From positions 1 to 64,000 of the forward strand of contig JADGFD010000006.1 of NCBI GenBank assembly GCA_016744015.1: a stretch of DNA of 64,000 bases, given 5' to 3'. The stretch's first letter is position 1. Each line of letters starts with the position of its first letter. Of the stretch, positions 35,861-44,657 are shown piece after piece. The notes beneath the pieces were generated by a model that saw only the letters and a list, made by a program, of their open reading frames with translations, did not search any database and had not been told where the DNA came from. The DNA is from Paracoccaceae bacterium (lineage in GTDB: Bacteria; Pseudomonadota; Alphaproteobacteria; Rhodobacterales; Rhodobacteraceae). The position numbers and the translations under genes are program-made.

Positions 35861-36703
35861 TCAGCTTGCAAGCCATTCCTGCACCGCCGATATGCGGCCA
35901 CGGGCAATAGGGATATAGGTTCCATCCGTCAATTTGAGGCGTTTATGGCCTTCAAAGCTCTCCATCTCAACCACAGCCTCACGCGCCACCCAATGCGAGC
36001 GATGCGGCTGAATGCCGTTTCGGCAGCTCAGTTGTGCAACAAGGTCAGACATCCGGGCGCGAATAAGTAATTCGGTTTCTTTGGTTTTGACATTTATGTA
36101 ATGGTCTTGCGACGATGCCCAAACAAAATCTGCACAATCAAAAGTATGCCCCGATACCGTAATCGAATTACAATTAGGAGCCTTGCCCACGGTGTCGTCG
36201 TTTATGACCTTTGGGTTTGGCTCGGTGGTTAAGGCAACGGGGATCACGAACGTCAAATAAAGCGTTTCCAATACAATGGTAAGAATAACATTTGCGGGGA
36301 GCTTTTCCAAAGCGTACTGAGTAGACATCCCATTGCCGAAATACCCCGACACACCAAGCTCAACGGCGTAGGTTGCGACGGTCGTCACAAAAAAACCGAC
36401 AATAGGAAAAATGAGAAAAAAACCATCAACCCTTTGCGAAATTTTTATGCCTGCGAGCGTGACGAGGTAATAGAGCGAAAAGGTCACAACGGTTATGGAG
36501 ATTGTATAAACGGAAAGCGCTGCCAATGAGATCCGCTCAGCAAACCCGTGAAAATCAAGCAGAATCAGAATGGATATCACCATTGCCCAGAAAACATATG
36601 AATAATAATTGGCGTAAACCCTGCGCAATTCACGTGTCGTCAAATGTCGCTTACGCCACAACACGTCATAATACAGCATTCCGCGCCAATTTGCTTGCTC
36701 CAA
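35861..36703 (-). CDS. Membrane-anchored LytTR family transcriptional regulator
   Basis: This protein of about 280 residues has four predicted membrane segments in its N-terminal half (about 36-52, 60-84, 92-115 and 138-160) followed by a LytTR DNA-binding domain (about 178-280). Hallmarks of LytTR are [20 protein letters not shown], then [20 protein letters not shown] and [19 protein letters not shown]. It has no receiver domain. The TTG at 36703 has GAGG upstream; an ATG at 36679 would shorten it by eight residues. Such membrane LytTR proteins are often controlled by a partner membrane inhibitor; none is visible next to it. Coding is somewhat AT-richer than surroundings. Targets are unknown. 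Confidence 0.85.
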   Translation of the reverse strand: MEQANWRGMLYYDVLWRKRHLTTRELRRVYANYYSYVFWAMVISILILLDFHGFAERISLAALSVYTISITVVTFSLYYLVTLAGIKISQRVDGFFLIFPIVGFFVTTVATYAVELGVSGYFGNGMSTQYALEKLPANVILTIVLETLYLTFVIPVALTTEPNPKVINDDTVGKAPNCNSITVSGHTFDCADFVWASSQDHYINVKTKETELLIRARMSDLVAQLSCRNGIQPHRSHWVAREAVVEMESFEGHKRLKLTDGTYIPIARGRISAVQEWLAS

Positions 36704-36824
36704 TTTCTATACCTCGGTACTCTTCCTTAGGTTTGCACATTCTGGGAAACTAGCGTGCCGCCGTAACGCTTTTTTTAGTTAGTTTTGTGTTTTATGAGTG
36801 TTAGTATCCGGTTTGTTGCATTCC

Positions 36825-36858
36825 CTGTCCGCTAGTTTTGTAAAAAACTGGCGGACAG
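36825..36858. repeat. Long hairpin with 15-bp arms
   Basis: CTGTCCGCTAGTTTT and AAAACTGGCGGACAG pair over 15 bp with one G-U, around a 4-nt loop GTAA. It lies 57 bp beyond the ytoQ stop and upstream of the LytTR gene. No T-run follows on the minus strand, so it may be a processing site or a weak terminator of the pheT-ytoQ transcript. Confidence 0.6.
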
Positions 36859-36914
36859 TCAATTGCTTTACACGTTTTTTTGATGAGCCAACCCACCAAA
36901 ACCCATAAGCGGCA

Positions 36915-37355
36915 CTATTTAACCTCACCAGATACAACATAATGCAATATTTGCGCTACCTGTTGCGAGGTTTCCACAACCGCGAGCGCAGCGGCATCCA
37001 CTTCTTTCAGCGCGTGTTGGTGATCTTGGCCATGCATAACCACCAACGCTTTGCCTTTGGCCGCGGCATAGCCGGCATCAAAAGCGGCATTCCATTGTTT
37101 ATACTGCTCACCAAAGCGCACCACTACCACGTCCGCCGATTCAATAGCATTGCGGGTGCGAATGGCGTTTAACTTGGCGCCCTTATGGTCATGCCAGAAT
37201 TTCTTTTCTTCTGCCCCCATAATCATAATGCCGGCATCATCAGAGGTCGCATGATCGGTCACAGGTCCGCTAAACTCTATGTTCAGTCCTTTGGCAGCCG
37301 CTTCAATTTCGGCTCGCCAATCAGTATGTATCTCACCACTCAAATAAACCTTCAT
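36915..37355 (-). CDS. YtoQ family protein
   Basis: This 146-residue cytoplasmic protein matches the YtoQ family, with MKVYLSGEIHTDWRAEIEAA at the start and the conserved FSGPVTDHATSDDAGIMIMG and EKKFWHDHKGAKLNAIRTRN blocks, then VVVVRFGEQYKQWNAAFDAG. The pattern suggests a nucleoside-deoxyribosyltransferase-like fold, but no function is established to my knowledge. Its ATG overlaps the pheT stop (TCATG on the plus strand), so it is co-transcribed with pheT. Confidence 0.88.
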   Translation of the reverse strand: MKVYLSGEIHTDWRAEIEAAAKGLNIEFSGPVTDHATSDDAGIMIMGAEEKKFWHDHKGAKLNAIRTRNAIESADVVVVRFGEQYKQWNAAFDAGYAAAKGKALVVMHGQDHQHALKEVDAAALAVVETSQQVAQILHYVVSGEVK

Positions 37356-39772
37356 GATCTTAGCTCCCCGCCCGTTATTTTGGCCACTGAGGCCACAACC
37401 TTCGCAGAGATTGCTTCGATCTCTTTATCCGTCAGCGTCGCCGCCTGCGGCTGGATACGCACTGAAATCGCAACCGATTTTTTGCCTGCCCCCATCTGTT
37501 CCTCTGCTTTTTTGCCGCCAAACACATCAAACACGCTCACCGCTTCGATCAGCTTTTTATCGCCCCCCTTGGCGGCTTTTACCAGTTTTTCCACCTCAAG
37601 CTCGGCATCCACAACAAAGGCGAAATCACGGTCAACGGCTTGCAAAGCATGTGCACCCAGCGCGGGCCTTGTTTTGTTTTTTGCCTTTTTAAACGGCACG
37701 TTATCTGGGTAAATCGCAAACCCCACAACCGTACCCTTTACGCCCATGCCTTTTAGCACTTTCGGGTGAAGTTCACCAAATACTGCGAGCGGATTTTTAG
37801 GGCCAAGCGAAAGCACCGCCGAGCGCCCGGGGTGGAACCACTCCGGCGCATTGCGCATTACCATCAGGTTGCCCACAGGTGCGCCAATGGCGGCCAGCGC
37901 GGCTTCGGCGTCCCCCTTGGCGTCATAAATGTCCACATTGCGGCGGGTGCCAAACACATTGCGCGGGGCCGTGGCCCCTACGCGAATGCCGCAGGCCATG
38001 GTCGCTTGGTCTTCTGGCTCCGGCCCGTTAAAGCCCTGCCCGATTTCAAACAGTGCCATGTCGGCCTCACCCCGCGCCTGATTGCGCGCGGCAGCCATTA
38101 ACAGGCTCGGAAAAATATTGGGCCGCATATGGCTCATTTCAGACGATATCGGGTTACTCAGCTTTACCGCATTAGCACCGCCACCAAACAGCATAGCCGA
38201 TTTTTCGTCGATAAAGCTGTAGGTTACGCATTCATTCAGCCCCAGCGCCAGTGCCCGCCGTAAGGTCATTATCCGTTTTTGCGCGGGGGTCAGCACGGGC
38301 TTCATAACGCCGGTTCCGGGCCGCGCCAAAGGCTTGCCCTTAAGCTTGGTCAAACTGGCCACGCGGGCGATTTCTTCTACAAGGTCAGCCTCGCCCTGCA
38401 CATCGGGCCGCCAGCTTGGCACGCTGACCATCAGGTCATTCACCTCAAAGCCCAGATCGGTGAGAATGCGAATTTGCTCCGCCTCATCAATATCCATACC
38501 CACCAGCGATACTACCCGTGAAGGGTCCAGCTTATAGCTACGGGATGTATCCGGCACTTCGCCAGCAATCAGCTTTTCGGAAGCCGCTCCGCCACAAAGA
38601 TCAAGGATCATCTGCGTCGCGAGGTCCAGCCCGACGGGCGTAAAGGCCGGATCCGCCCCGCGCTCAAAACGATAGCGTGCGTCGGAGTTGATTTTCAGCT
38701 TTCGGCCTGTCATGGCAATCGCGATCGGATCCCAGTAAGCGCTTTCCACAAACACGTTCACCGTGTCTTCAGAGCAACCCGAAGACGCCCCGCCCATGAT
38801 GCCCGCAATGCTCTCGGGGCCATTGGCATCCGAGATTACCATCATACCCGCTTCGAGCGTATATTCGTTGTCATCCAGCGCCATAATGGTCTCGCCGCCT
38901 TCGGCGTAATGCACGCGCAAATTTCCAGAAACCTTATCCGCATCAAACACATGCAGCGGGCGGTTCAGGTCATAGGTAAAGAAGTTGGTAACGTCCACCA
39001 AGGCCGAAATAGGCCGCAACCCAATGGCGCGCAACCGGTCTTGCAGCCATTGCGGCGAGGGGCCATTTTTAACGCCCTTTATCAACCTTCCGGCAAATAC
39101 AGGGCAATCCTTAGTTTGCACATCGGCATCAATGCTAACCGTCAGGTCGCTCTTGAAGCCACCTTTGATGCTCGCCGTTTTGGCTGACTTAAGCGTGCCC
39201 AAGCCCCGCGCAGCAAGGTCTCTCGCCACGCCGCGCACACCTAAAGCATCAGGGCGGTTGGGTGTAATCGCGATATCAATCACGGGGTCATTCCGGTCCA
39301 GATAATCAATAAACCGCGCGCCGAGTGGCGCGTCTGCGGGCAAATCCACAATCCCGTCATGCTCGTCCGAGATCATCAGCTCACGCTCCGAGCACAGCAT
39401 CCCGTTGCTCTCCACATCACGGATTTTCCCCGGCTTCAGCGTCAGATCTATCCCCGGCACATAGGCCCCCACAGGGGCAAAAACACCCACAAGCCCCGTG
39501 CGCGCATTCGGGGCGCCACACACCACTTGCACCTCTTCCGTACGCCCTTCGGGGCCATCGGGGTAAGTCTCTACTCGACAAAGCCGGAGCCTGTCGGCAT
39601 TGGGGTGCTGCACCGCCTCGATCACACGGCAAAGCCGGAATGCGCCAAGCGTATCTGCGGGGTTTTCCACGCCCTCCACTTCAAGGCCCAAATCTGTAAG
39701 CGCCTCGGTGATCTCATCCAAGCTCGCCTCGGTATCCAAGTGCGTTTTTAGCCAGTTCAATGTGAATTTCAT
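37352..39772 (-). CDS. pheT: Phenylalanine-tRNA ligase beta subunit
   Basis: This 806-residue subunit carries, in order, the N-terminal EMAP-like tRNA-binding domain (VCGAPNARTGLVGVFAPVG), the B3/B4 editing domain (about residues 200-400), B5 domains, the catalytic-like core (ARNQARGEADMALFEIGQG), and a C-terminal FDX-ACB anticodon-binding domain (about 712-806; DRDFAFVVDAELEVEKLV). The length is normal. Its start codon ATG at 39772 gives the usual MKFTLNWLKTHLDTEASLDE. No pheS is adjacent: the upstream neighbour is a divergent acyl-CoA dehydrogenase. ytoQ is translationally coupled downstream. Confidence 0.97.
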   Translation of the reverse strand: MKFTLNWLKTHLDTEASLDEITEALTDLGLEVEGVENPADTLGAFRLCRVIEAVQHPNADRLRLCRVETYPDGPEGRTEEVQVVCGAPNARTGLVGVFAPVGAYVPGIDLTLKPGKIRDVESNGMLCSERELMISDEHDGIVDLPADAPLGARFIDYLDRNDPVIDIAITPNRPDALGVRGVARDLAARGLGTLKSAKTASIKGGFKSDLTVSIDADVQTKDCPVFAGRLIKGVKNGPSPQWLQDRLRAIGLRPISALVDVTNFFTYDLNRPLHVFDADKVSGNLRVHYAEGGETIMALDDNEYTLEAGMMVISDANGPESIAGIMGGASSGCSEDTVNVFVESAYWDPIAIAMTGRKLKINSDARYRFERGADPAFTPVGLDLATQMILDLCGGAASEKLIAGEVPDTSRSYKLDPSRVVSLVGMDIDEAEQIRILTDLGFEVNDLMVSVPSWRPDVQGEADLVEEIARVASLTKLKGKPLARPGTGVMKPVLTPAQKRIMTLRRALALGLNECVTYSFIDEKSAMLFGGGANAVKLSNPISSEMSHMRPNIFPSLLMAAARNQARGEADMALFEIGQGFNGPEPEDQATMACGIRVGATAPRNVFGTRRNVDIYDAKGDAEAALAAIGAPVGNLMVMRNAPEWFHPGRSAVLSLGPKNPLAVFGELHPKVLKGMGVKGTVVGFAIYPDNVPFKKAKNKTRPALGAHALQAVDRDFAFVVDAELEVEKLVKAAKGGDKKLIEAVSVFDVFGGKKAEEQMGAGKKSVAISVRIQPQAATLTDKEIEAISAKVVASVAKITGGELRS

Positions 39773-39920
39773 AATAAGCCCCTTCGTTTAGCCGCAAACT
39801 ATGGGATATGGCTGCAAATGGAAAGAGCCAACGGGCGGGCGCAGACCTGAAATTTCCCTTCCCTCTGGCCAAAACCTGAGCTACATTAAACTGAACAACC
39901 ATTCATTTCACGAGGCTCCC

Positions 39921-41072
39921 ATGGATTTTGCCCTTTCTGACGAACAGCAGATGATTTTTGATATGGCTTATGATTTTGGCCAAACCGAAATTGCCCCCCA
40001 CGCGCGGCAGTGGGAAGAAGATGGAACCATCCCTAAAGCCCTGTGGCCCGAGATCGCCGCGCTTGGCTTTGGTGGGCTTTATGTGAGCGAAGAACATGGC
40101 GGCAGCGGGCTTTCTAGGCTTGATGCCACACTGGTGTTTGAGGCCCTCGCCATGTCCTGCACCGCCGTGGGTTCGTTCCTTTCTATCCACAATATGTGCG
40201 GCGGGATGATTGATAAGTTCGGCTCAGCCGAGACCAAGGCCAAGTGGCTGCCCAAAATGTGCAGCATGGAAACCGTGTTTTCTTATGCGCTGACCGAGCC
40301 GGGCAGCGGCTCGGACGCCAGCGCGTTGCGCACTAAAGCGACCCGCACCAATGAGGGCTATAGCCTAAACGGCACCAAGGCGTTTATCTCCGGCGGCGGC
40401 TATTCAGACGCTTACCTCGTGATGGCGCGCACTGGCGTTGATGGCCCCAAGGGCATTTCAAGCGTAGTGGTCGAAGCCGGCACCAAGGGGCTTTCCTTTG
40501 GCGCGCTTGAGCAAAAAATGGGCTGGAAGGCGCAGCCCACGGCGCAGGTGCAATTTGATGAATGCGCCATTCCGGCGGAGAACCTGATCGGCGAGGAAGG
40601 CCGCGGCTTTTCCTATGCCATGGCGGGGCTTGATGGCGGGCGGCTGAACATCTCGGCCAGCGCCCTTGGTGGCGCGCAATCTGCGCTGAATATCGCGCTA
40701 AAATACATGGGAGAGCGGCAGGCTTTTGGCAAAACCATTGACCAGTTTCAAGCCCTGCAATTCCGCGTGGCCGATATGGAGATCGAGCTCCAAGCCGCCC
40801 GCACCTTCCTGCGCCAAGCCGCGTGGAAGCTAGATACAGGCGCGCCAGATGCCAGCAAGTTCTGCGCCATGGCCAAGCGGTTTGTGACCGACACCGCTTT
40901 TGAGGTTGCCAACGGCTCCCTGCAAATGCTCGGCGGCTATGGCTACCTTGCGGATTACGGCATCGAGAAAATCGTGCGGGATTTGCGGGTGCACCAGATT
41001 CTGGAAGGGACAAACGAGATTATGCGGATGATCACGGCGCGGGCCTTGTTGCTGGAGCGGGACCGCGGGTGA
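39921..41072 (+). CDS. Acyl-CoA dehydrogenase, probably isobutyryl-CoA dehydrogenase
   Basis: This 383-residue flavoenzyme starts at the ATG at 39921 (MDFALSDEQQMIFDMAYDFG). FAD and substrate motifs seen are YALTEPGSGSDASALRTKA and KAFISGGGYSDAYLVMARTG. The catalytic base is expected to be the Glu in LEGTNEIMRMI, as in short-chain acyl-CoA dehydrogenases. Operon partners are a 3-hydroxyisobutyryl-CoA hydrolase-like gene and mmsB, which makes isobutyryl-CoA, from valine, the likely substrate. It overlaps a small membrane-protein gene by 4 bp. Confidence 0.9.
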   Translation: MDFALSDEQQMIFDMAYDFGQTEIAPHARQWEEDGTIPKALWPEIAALGFGGLYVSEEHGGSGLSRLDATLVFEALAMSCTAVGSFLSIHNMCGGMIDKFGSAETKAKWLPKMCSMETVFSYALTEPGSGSDASALRTKATRTNEGYSLNGTKAFISGGGYSDAYLVMARTGVDGPKGISSVVVEAGTKGLSFGALEQKMGWKAQPTAQVQFDECAIPAENLIGEEGRGFSYAMAGLDGGRLNISASALGGAQSALNIALKYMGERQAFGKTIDQFQALQFRVADMEIELQAARTFLRQAAWKLDTGAPDASKFCAMAKRFVTDTAFEVANGSLQMLGGYGYLADYGIEKIVRDLRVHQILEGTNEIMRMITARALLLERDRG

Positions 41073-41440
41073 TGAATCGAACATTGAAGAGCATTAGAAT
41101 CAATTGGTTAAAGTACCAATTATGGCTAATGAATAGAGCACACTGCAAGAAAGTCAAAGGTTCCAGAGCAATCTTAAATATTTTAGCTTGGATGCTGATA
41201 GAATTCTTTGTCGTGTCTAGTTTAGTCGTATTGCCGATGATGACTTTTTACGCGTTTAAAATATCCTCACTTAGAGTTGGTGTGGTTTTTACAATCGTTG
41301 TTATTCCAATTATTGCAATAAGCTATTTTGGTAGCCGGAAACTCTATTCGGCGTTGGAACTAGGACCGTATACTTATGGTATGGCTAAACGACATAAAGC
41401 TAAAATCAAAGCTAAACTGAAAGCCCTTACAGATGACTGA
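41069..41440 (+). CDS. Small two-helix membrane protein embedded in the valine operon
   Basis: This 123-residue protein of unknown family has a basic N-terminus, two membrane segments (about residues 36-60 and 70-90) and a strongly basic C-terminus (MAKRHKAKIKAKLKALTDD). It is much richer in A and T than its neighbours, including many AAA, ATA and TTA codons, which suggests recent acquisition. Yet it fits the operon exactly, overlapping the acyl-CoA dehydrogenase by 4 bp and the next gene by 8 bp, so it is translated with them. No link to valine breakdown can be read from the sequence. Confidence 0.7.
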   Translation: MMNRTLKSIRINWLKYQLWLMNRAHCKKVKGSRAILNILAWMLIEFFVVSSLVVLPMMTFYAFKISSLRVGVVFTIVVIPIIAISYFGSRKLYSALELGPYTYGMAKRHKAKIKAKLKALTDD

Positions 41441-42455
41441 CATTCACATCCGCCAATCAGGAAAAGCTGGCCGCATTACCCTTAACCGCCCACAGGCGCT
41501 TAACGCGCTAAGCTATGAAATGGCGCTGGCGATTGAGGCCGCGCTGGATGACTGGGCCGTTGACCCTGCCATTGAGTTGGTCATCATTGATGCCGCAGGC
41601 GACAAAGCCTTTTGCGCGGGGGGTGACATTCAAGAAATGTATGACACCGCCAAGGCGGGTGATTTTGAGTATGGCCGCAAATTCTGGCGTGACGAATACC
41701 GCATGAACGCCAAGCTGTTTAACTTCCCCAAGCCCTATGTCGCCTTTATGCAAGGCTTTACCATGGGCGGCGGGGTTGGTATTTCGTGCCACGGCTCGCA
41801 CCGGATTGTCTGTGAAAACTCCCAGATCGCCATGCCCGAATGCGGCATTGGCTTAGTGCCAGATGTAGGCGGCTCGTTGCTGCTGGCCCGTGCGCCGGGG
41901 CATTTGGGCGAATACCTTGGCTGCACCGCCGCGCGCATGGATGCGGGCAACGCGATTTATGCGGGCTTTGCGGATTATTACGTTGAGCGCGCCGCGTGGC
42001 CTATGCTGATTGAAGCACTGGAAAAGGGTGACCTTGAGGCGATAGATAAAGCCGCCCTGCCCGCGCCTGCGGCGAGCATGCAGGCTGAACAAATCGAGAT
42101 TGACCAGAGCTTTAGCGGCCGCACCGTGGGTGACATTATTCGTGGCTTCAGCGGTTCTGACTGGGAGCAGAAAACCGAAAAAGCATTGCGCCGCAACTGC
42201 CCGCTTTCTGTTGAATGCGCGCTAGAACTCGTGCGCCGTGTGCGCGGGCTTGACAGCATTGAGTTGGCGCTTGGCATGGAATATCGCTTCACCCACCGCT
42301 CGGCTTCGATGGGTGATTTTGTGGAAGGTATCCGCGCCGCGATTATTGATAAAGACCGGAATCCGCAGTGGACGCCGGCAACGCTTGAAGACGTAACCCC
42401 CTTAAATATAAGCAAAATGCTAATGCCCCTCGGGGCAGATGCGCTCAAACTCTAA
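41433..42455 (+). CDS. Enoyl-CoA hydratase/isomerase family, probable 3-hydroxyisobutyryl-CoA hydrolase
   Basis: This 340-residue crotonase-fold protein has the oxyanion-hole motifs DKAFCAGGDIQEMYDTAKAG and GFTMGGGVGISCHGSHRIVC and the later MPECGIGLVPDVGGSLLLAR. The family of 3-hydroxyisobutyryl-CoA hydrolases typically keeps a Glu in PECGIGLVPDVG and is longer than simple hydratases, as here. It lies between the acyl-CoA dehydrogenase and mmsB, the position expected for release of 3-hydroxyisobutyrate in valine degradation. A separate enoyl-CoA hydratase would still be needed and is not seen in this window. Confidence 0.88.
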   Translation: MTDIHIRQSGKAGRITLNRPQALNALSYEMALAIEAALDDWAVDPAIELVIIDAAGDKAFCAGGDIQEMYDTAKAGDFEYGRKFWRDEYRMNAKLFNFPKPYVAFMQGFTMGGGVGISCHGSHRIVCENSQIAMPECGIGLVPDVGGSLLLARAPGHLGEYLGCTAARMDAGNAIYAGFADYYVERAAWPMLIEALEKGDLEAIDKAALPAPAASMQAEQIEIDQSFSGRTVGDIIRGFSGSDWEQKTEKALRRNCPLSVECALELVRRVRGLDSIELALGMEYRFTHRSASMGDFVEGIRAAIIDKDRNPQWTPATLEDVTPLNISKMLMPLGADALKL

Positions 42456-42465
42456 AGGACACGCC

Positions 42466-43326
42466 ATGAAAATCGGATTTATCGGACTGGGAAATATGGG
42501 CGGCCATATGGCCCGAAACCTCGCCACCGCTGGCCATGAGGTCATGGGGTTTGACGTGGCGGGCGTAACGGTTGACGGTGTGGCAAACGCCGCGAGCAGT
42601 GCCGAGGCGGCAACGGGTGCGGATGTGCTCATCACCATGCTGCCGAACGGGCAGATACTACGGGCGGTTGCCGCCGAAGTTATCCCCGCTATGCAACCAA
42701 ATGCCTGCTTCATTGATTGCTCCACGGTAGACGTGGAAAGCGCGCGCGCCGTGGCGGCAGACTGGCCGCTGAGCGTAGATGCGCCGGTTTCTGGCGGCAT
42801 TGGCGGGGCCGATGCGGGCACGCTCACCTTTATGGCGGGCGGGCCGAAAGCGGCTTTTGCCATCGCCGAGCCACTCTTTGAGATCATGGGCCAAAAGGCC
42901 GTGCATTGCGGCGAAAGCGGCGCGGGGCAAGCGGCCAAAATCTGCAACAATATGATTCTCGGCGCCACGATGGTTGTTACCTGCGAGGCCTTTGCCCTTG
43001 CCGACAAACTCGGCCTTGATCGGCAAAAAATGTTTGATGTGGTCAGCACAAGCTCAGGCTATTCATGGAGCATGAACGCCTATTGCCCTGCCCCCGGCAT
43101 TGGCCCGCAAAGCCCGGCGGATAACGATTATCAGCCCGGTTTTGCCGCTGAACTCATGCTGAAAGACCTCCGCCTTTCCCAGCAAGCCGCCGAGGCGGTT
43201 GACGCGGCCACGCCGCTGGGCGAACATGCGACGCAGGAATATGCAAAATTTGTGGAAGGCGAGGATGGCATGGGGAAGGATTTTTCGGCCATGCTGCCCC
43301 GCCTTTCAGGCATGAAGAGAGGGTAA
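42466..43326 (+). CDS. mmsB: 3-hydroxyisobutyrate dehydrogenase
   Basis: This 286-residue NAD-dependent enzyme oxidises 3-hydroxyisobutyrate to methylmalonate semialdehyde. The Rossmann start MKIGFIGLGNMGGHMARNLA, the signature CFIDCSTVDVESARAVA, the substrate loop DAPVSGGIGGADAGTLTFMA, and the catalytic Lys in GAGQAAKICNNMILGATMV are all present. The ATG at 42466 follows AAAGGAC and gives the normal N-terminus. It is the third step of the local valine operon; its product is used by MmsA encoded at 32.0 kb. The crp/fnr gene begins directly after its stop codon. Confidence 0.95.
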   Translation: MKIGFIGLGNMGGHMARNLATAGHEVMGFDVAGVTVDGVANAASSAEAATGADVLITMLPNGQILRAVAAEVIPAMQPNACFIDCSTVDVESARAVAADWPLSVDAPVSGGIGGADAGTLTFMAGGPKAAFAIAEPLFEIMGQKAVHCGESGAGQAAKICNNMILGATMVVTCEAFALADKLGLDRQKMFDVVSTSSGYSWSMNAYCPAPGIGPQSPADNDYQPGFAAELMLKDLRLSQQAAEAVDAATPLGEHATQEYAKFVEGEDGMGKDFSAMLPRLSGMKRG

Positions 43327-43968
43327 ATGAACTGGGTCAGCGCTTCACCGCTCAGCAATCTGGAGCCAGAGGCCCGCGCACAGCTGGCCTCGGTGCAGCC
43401 AAGCAACATGCCCAAAGGCACACCGCTTTTCCATCATGGAGATGAGGTGCAGGGCTTTGCTGTGGTGCTTTCGGGCAAGGTGGGGGTTTATCTGACGGGC
43501 GCTGGTGGCCGCGAAATATTGCTTTATGATATTACCCCCGGCAAAACCTGCGTGCAAAGCACCATTGGCCTGATGTCACGCGAGCTTTACTCCGCCGAGG
43601 CCATTTGCGAGGTCGATACCCGCCTCGCCTTCCTGCCCCGCGCCACGTTTAGCGCCCTGCTTGCCACATCCCCCGCCTTTCGGGACTACATATTTTCGGC
43701 CTTTGGCGAGCGGATGCACTCGATGATGCATCTGCTTGAACAAGTGGCCTTTGTGCGGATTGAGAGCCGCCTCGCCGCTGCCCTTTTGGCGCTGGCCCAG
43801 CCTATAGCGCAGGTGACCCATGCCGAGCTGGCCACGCGCATTGGTTCAGCCCGTGAAGTGGTTTCGCGCCGGTTGGATCATTGGAGCAAGCGGGGCTTAG
43901 TGCGGCTGGAGCGCGGCAATATTACAGTTTTGAACGCCGCTGCATTGCAAAGCCTCATGACAAGCTAA
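43327..43968 (+). CDS. Crp/Fnr family transcriptional regulator
   Basis: This 213-residue regulator has an N-terminal effector barrel (about residues 15-125, with GTPLFHHGDEVQGFAVVLSG and YDITPGKTCVQSTIGLMSRE), a dimerisation helix, and a C-terminal winged helix (about 155-210: VTHAELATRIGSAREVVSRR then LDHWSKRGLVRLERGNITVL). It lacks the N-terminal cysteine cluster of Fnr; a single Cys in the barrel at CVQS is conserved in a redox-related subgroup, so the signal is uncertain. Its ATG directly follows the mmsB TAA, so it is probably co-expressed with the valine operon. Confidence 0.9.
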   Translation: MNWVSASPLSNLEPEARAQLASVQPSNMPKGTPLFHHGDEVQGFAVVLSGKVGVYLTGAGGREILLYDITPGKTCVQSTIGLMSRELYSAEAICEVDTRLAFLPRATFSALLATSPAFRDYIFSAFGERMHSMMHLLEQVAFVRIESRLAAALLALAQPIAQVTHAELATRIGSAREVVSRRLDHWSKRGLVRLERGNITVLNAAALQSLMTS

Positions 43969-44483
43969 GCACCTGCCAGCAAACGCGATTCCAGCTTAAT
44001 AATATCAGATTTCGAGCGCACATGAACAATCGGCACACTACCTACCATATCGGCCATAGCCTTATGCATTGCGGGTCGCATTTTGAGCGGATAGCCAAAG
44101 GCGACCCATTTCAGGCCGCTAATGCCAAGCTTTCCTTTGCAGCCATCTGGCAGATCAACCCGCGACTTGCCAAAGCCTTTTATCGCCCGCTTTGAATAGC
44201 GGAGAACCCGTTTTACGGTAGAAACATGAAGGTAAACTATCAAATCAGTCAGCTTTAGCCGTGGCCCAAAAGAGCGAAAATCATCCCCGTCCATGATCCA
44301 TCTGTCGGCCAGCGTATAGGCTTCAAGCTCGGCAAGAGCCTCACGATACGGGCGAAGCTTCCATCGAGGCAAGTGATAGGATTTATCAATATGGATGACC
44401 GGAAGGCCCGTGGCTTTGCCAAGCCTAAGCGCCAACGTTGTTTTTCCGGCACCATGGCCACCTATGATCATTATCCGCTGCAT
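43965..44483 (-). CDS. P-loop NTPase, adenylate kinase-like (topology modulation family), paralog A
   Basis: This protein of about 172 residues opens with a Walker A motif MQRIMIIGGHGAGKTTLALR and continues like small AAA/adenylate-kinase-related proteins (FlaR-like, annotated as topology modulation proteins): LPVIHIDKSYHLPRWKLRPY, then WIMDGDDFRSFGPRLKLTDL and a C-terminal PIVHVRSKSDIIKLESRL. The start is uncertain: the ATG at 44483 is at the usual place but has a poor ribosome binding site, and an ATG at 44507 or 44513 could extend it. A related gene lies at 44896-45423. The substrate is unknown. Confidence 0.75.
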   Translation of the reverse strand: MQRIMIIGGHGAGKTTLALRLGKATGLPVIHIDKSYHLPRWKLRPYREALAELEAYTLADRWIMDGDDFRSFGPRLKLTDLIVYLHVSTVKRVLRYSKRAIKGFGKSRVDLPDGCKGKLGISGLKWVAFGYPLKMRPAMHKAMADMVGSVPIVHVRSKSDIIKLESRLLAGA

Positions 44484-44657
44484 TGTTACTCTGAACCTTG
44501 GCGCCATACCCACGCGAGGTTAGCACTTTTGTAAAACCAGCTCAAGAATTGTGGATCAATTCCCGGCCTATGTGACCATGTCACCGACAACACAATTTGA
44601 ATCTTCTAAAACCGCCTTATCACACGGGCAAGCCCGCCCTACTATAAGGATAAAACC

